From CAZSDU01 sp963662525 (GTDB taxonomy: Bacteria; Bacteroidota; Bacteroidia; Bacteroidales; FEN-979): a DNA stretch of 64,000 nucleotides. Positions 62,261 through 64,000 of the stretch are shown here, piece after piece. The stretch is from positions 1,116,001 to 1,180,000 of the forward strand of contig OY759717.1 of assembly GCA_963662525.1 (NCBI GenBank), in the 5' to 3' direction. The notes under the pieces were generated by a model. It worked only from the letters and a program-made list of their open reading frames with translations, did no database searches and had not been told where the DNA came from. The position numbers and the translations under genes were made by a program. Numbering within the stretch: the first letter of the stretch is position 1; each line of letters begins with the position of its first letter.

Positions 62261-63631
62261 TTATTTGCTGTGGTGATATATCCATCGTGAACCTTCATAA
62301 AAAGCCCGGGGAGCAACCGTAACATGAACGGTCTTCCGGTCGGGGTTAAGTTCAACCGGAGGCCATTCAACATAATCAATATTTGTCAAACCCATTTCCG
62401 TAAACTTTTGTTTAGTTGTGACAAAATTGCCAAAAGGTACACAGTCATCATTTTTACAATGCCAGAGAAGTATCTTTGACTTTGGTGCCCAGTTGATATA
62501 GGCATTGTTTTCGTATAATACCTGGAAAGCTTTACTGTTAAAGTTCTTCAGGGAATCATAGAAGGCATCGGTAAATATCTTCTTCAATATCTTATCGGTA
62601 GGCATTTTGCTGTTGACCACGGAATCATTGTAAAACCCGTTGGTATATTTTGGAATATCCGTTTTATAGGGTTCCTTCAGCATCAGTTCATAATCATAGG
62701 TTCCCGGGTACATCGTATTATATCCCACCATCAGCATGGGTAAAAAATACGGAACCGGAAAGGGATTATCGTTCAGCATCACATCCAGCATGGTACCTGA
62801 AAGATCATAAGGGCCATCCATGCAGACCACTCCGGCCAAACTGACATTTCTGTTTTCCAGTTCCCTGGCGGCAGCCATGGTGACAAATCCGCCTTCCGAA
62901 AACCCGTAAAGATAGGTTTGTCCGTTCCACTTCACATAATCGTTACGGTTGCAACCCAGCGAGTTCTGCGCTGCTACCACCATATCGGCTGTTGCCGTTG
63001 CCAATCTGTTGTTCACACAATACGGATGGTTTTCTGTAACATCATCACCCATTCCCTGGTAATCAGGCATAATGATGATCCAGCCGTACCAGACAGCCAT
63101 GGCATCGGCAATGACCATTTCCGGAAAATATTTCCAATCGCTCCATTTGGCCGACTTCCATTTTGATGGCGCCATGTCCTTCATTAATTGCGTACCATGA
63201 TTAACGGAAACTATTGGGGCGCTGACGCGGGTCACCGGTGGAAAATAATAAGGATAGATCAGCAAACCCGACAACTGTATCTTATTCCCATTGTTATCCG
63301 TTGATGTGTATTTGACCACTTCATGGGCAATGGGAAAAGGCAGAATGCCACCGGGTAAACCAGAGGTGGTTTGAGTATAAAAATCCTGGTAATCAAAAAA
63401 ATTGGCCGGATCATCGGGTAAGAGTGCCAGGTAATCTGCAACATCTTCTGAATCCAGTTCGGTGTGACTGACTACCTCTAATCCACTACCGGCAGGGAGG
63501 ATGGGACATTCAGGATTGGGATTTTTTTTCTTGCAGGAATTGGCAGCAAGGATGGTAAAAAACAGCAGAAGAATCCACACAATATTTACAAACTGATAGT
63601 TGTAACCCGAAATCGACCTTGGCTTTTTCAT
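62261..63631 (-). CDS. Alpha/beta-hydrolase lipoprotein (secretory-lipase-like)
   Basis: 456 residues. Lipoprotein signal with Cys33 in LAANSCKKK. An alpha/beta-hydrolase core follows: oxyanion/early strand SAPIVSVNHGTQ, MPDYQGMGDD, the nucleophile elbow YGFSEGGFVT with Ser, and a C-terminal LLWHCKNDDCVPFGN (acid) and HVTVAPRAFYEG (His). The WYGWIIIMPDYQGMG region resembles the secretory-lipase (LIP) family. Likely hydrolyses esters or lipids outside the inner membrane. It is 28 bases upstream of the trypsin-like gene and may share its transcript. Confidence 0.78.
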   Translation of the reverse strand: MKKPRSISGYNYQFVNIVWILLLFFTILAANSCKKKNPNPECPILPAGSGLEVVSHTELDSEDVADYLALLPDDPANFFDYQDFYTQTTSGLPGGILPFPIAHEVVKYTSTDNNGNKIQLSGLLIYPYYFPPVTRVSAPIVSVNHGTQLMKDMAPSKWKSAKWSDWKYFPEMVIADAMAVWYGWIIIMPDYQGMGDDVTENHPYCVNNRLATATADMVVAAQNSLGCNRNDYVKWNGQTYLYGFSEGGFVTMAAARELENRNVSLAGVVCMDGPYDLSGTMLDVMLNDNPFPVPYFLPMLMVGYNTMYPGTYDYELMLKEPYKTDIPKYTNGFYNDSVVNSKMPTDKILKKIFTDAFYDSLKNFNSKAFQVLYENNAYINWAPKSKILLWHCKNDDCVPFGNFVTTKQKFTEMGLTNIDYVEWPPVELNPDRKTVHVTVAPRAFYEGSRWIYHHSK

Positions 63632-63736
63632 TTTGTTTGTATTTTTTAGAATTGTATAAAATTAAGTTAAATCTATAAGACAAACGGAAAATAAATTTGG
63701 TTGCTTACAATGAATTTATTTTGCCCAGGAACTTAT

Positions 63737-63744
63737 TACCTTTG
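63737..63744 (+). promoter_or_regulatory. -7 box of thiL
   Basis: TACCTTTG, a perfect TAnnTTTG, 29 bases before the ATG at 63774. A TTG at 63721 is too close to be a standard -33. Confidence 0.5.
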
Positions 63745-63773
63745 CATCAGATTCAGCAAACCGGATCACACGC

Positions 63774-64000
63774 ATGTTTGAGAAAAAAGAAAAAAAAACA
63801 ACGGAAAACAACCAACGGCTCACTTCGCTTGAAAACCTGGGTGAGTTCGGACTGATTGACAGGCTGACAAAAAACATAAAAATATATCATTCATCCACCC
63901 TGAAAGGAACTGGCGATGACGCCGCCGTGATTGATGCCGGAGATAAAGTACTATTGCTTTCCACCGACCTTCTGATTGAAGGCATTCATTTCGATCTAAC
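63774..64000 (+). CDS. thiL: Thiamine-monophosphate kinase, N-terminal part
   Basis: The frame from the ATG at 63774 is open to the window edge (75 codons). It has the ThiL/AIR-synthase N-terminal pattern: LGEFGLIDRLTKN, KGTGDDAAVID with the metal-binding Asp pair, and STDLLIEGIHFDL. It phosphorylates thiamine monophosphate to thiamine diphosphate, the cofactor used by Dxs. A Lys/Glu-rich stretch precedes the domain. Confidence 0.9.
   Translation, partial: MFEKKEKKTTENNQRLTSLENLGEFGLIDRLTKNIKIYHSSTLKGTGDDAAVIDAGDKVLLLSTDLLIEGIHFDL

Overview
The window looks like chromosomal DNA from a free-living or environmental member of the Bacteroidota (Bacteroidales/Marinilabiliales-like). The signs are six large secreted proteins ending in type IX secretion (T9SS, Por) C-terminal sorting domains, BACON domains, an Omp28-family lipoprotein, a DUF6029 outer-membrane protein, and many promoters with the Bacteroidota -7 box TAnnTTTG placed close to start codons. 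No rRNA, tRNA, transposase, prophage or CRISPR array is visible, and no gene-free stretch exceeds 300 bases. The longest gap is 54340-54579, which holds a promoter and an operator-like palindrome.

Layout. 1-9.7 kb: the end of a polysaccharide flippase, then a tight minus-strand operon (papain-like T9SS protease, M20 amidohydrolase, TPR protein, rsmA, multi-pass membrane protein). 9.8-15.8 kb: two DacB-type D-Ala-D-Ala peptidases flank a biotin-dependent acyl-CoA carboxylase operon; the second DacB has lost about 220 internal residues. 15.8-21.1 kb: a DUF1295 membrane protein and an MsbA-like exporter, then divergently rbfA, a methyltransferase and a LolC/E-type permease. 21.2-26.5 kb: two gingipain-family (C25) T9SS proteases in tandem. 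26.6-29.7 kb: TlpA-like thioredoxin, DUF6029 and Omp28-like lipoprotein. 29.7-32 kb: manA, a LOG-family protein and a P-loop kinase. 32-42.7 kb: two paralogous BACON/T9SS giants flanking an M6 metalloprotease with T9SS tail. 42.7-54.3 kb: dCMP deaminase, cold-shock protein, DEAD helicase, delta-60 propeller protein, TauE exporter, amino-acid permease, NmrA-like protein, DUF169 protein, a GluR0-like ligand-gated channel, dxs and a DUF59 Fe-S factor. 54.5-61.1 kb: a membrane protein/winged-helix regulator pair set into a sufBCDSE region. 61.2-64 kb: a trypsin-like lipoprotein, a lipase-like lipoprotein and the start of thiL.

The main unexplained structure is a recurring set of short tandem arrays with 7-bp (sometimes 8-bp) units. 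Each locus has its own unit sequence. They sit at gene junctions, notably in every non-overlapping spacer of the suf operon and just upstream of it. Four lie in frame inside coding sequences: rsmA, the signal peptide of the TPR protein, the tail of the amino-acid permease, and a DUF1295 protein. They resemble in style the heptanucleotide STRR repeats known from heterocystous cyanobacteria. Because 7 and 8 are not multiples of 3, the coding ones could act as slippage (phase-variation) sites; that role is inference.

The gene content suggests a cell that secretes proteases and adhesins by T9SS, uses biotin-dependent propionyl/methylmalonyl-CoA metabolism, makes isoprenoids by the MEP pathway and assembles Fe-S clusters with SUF.
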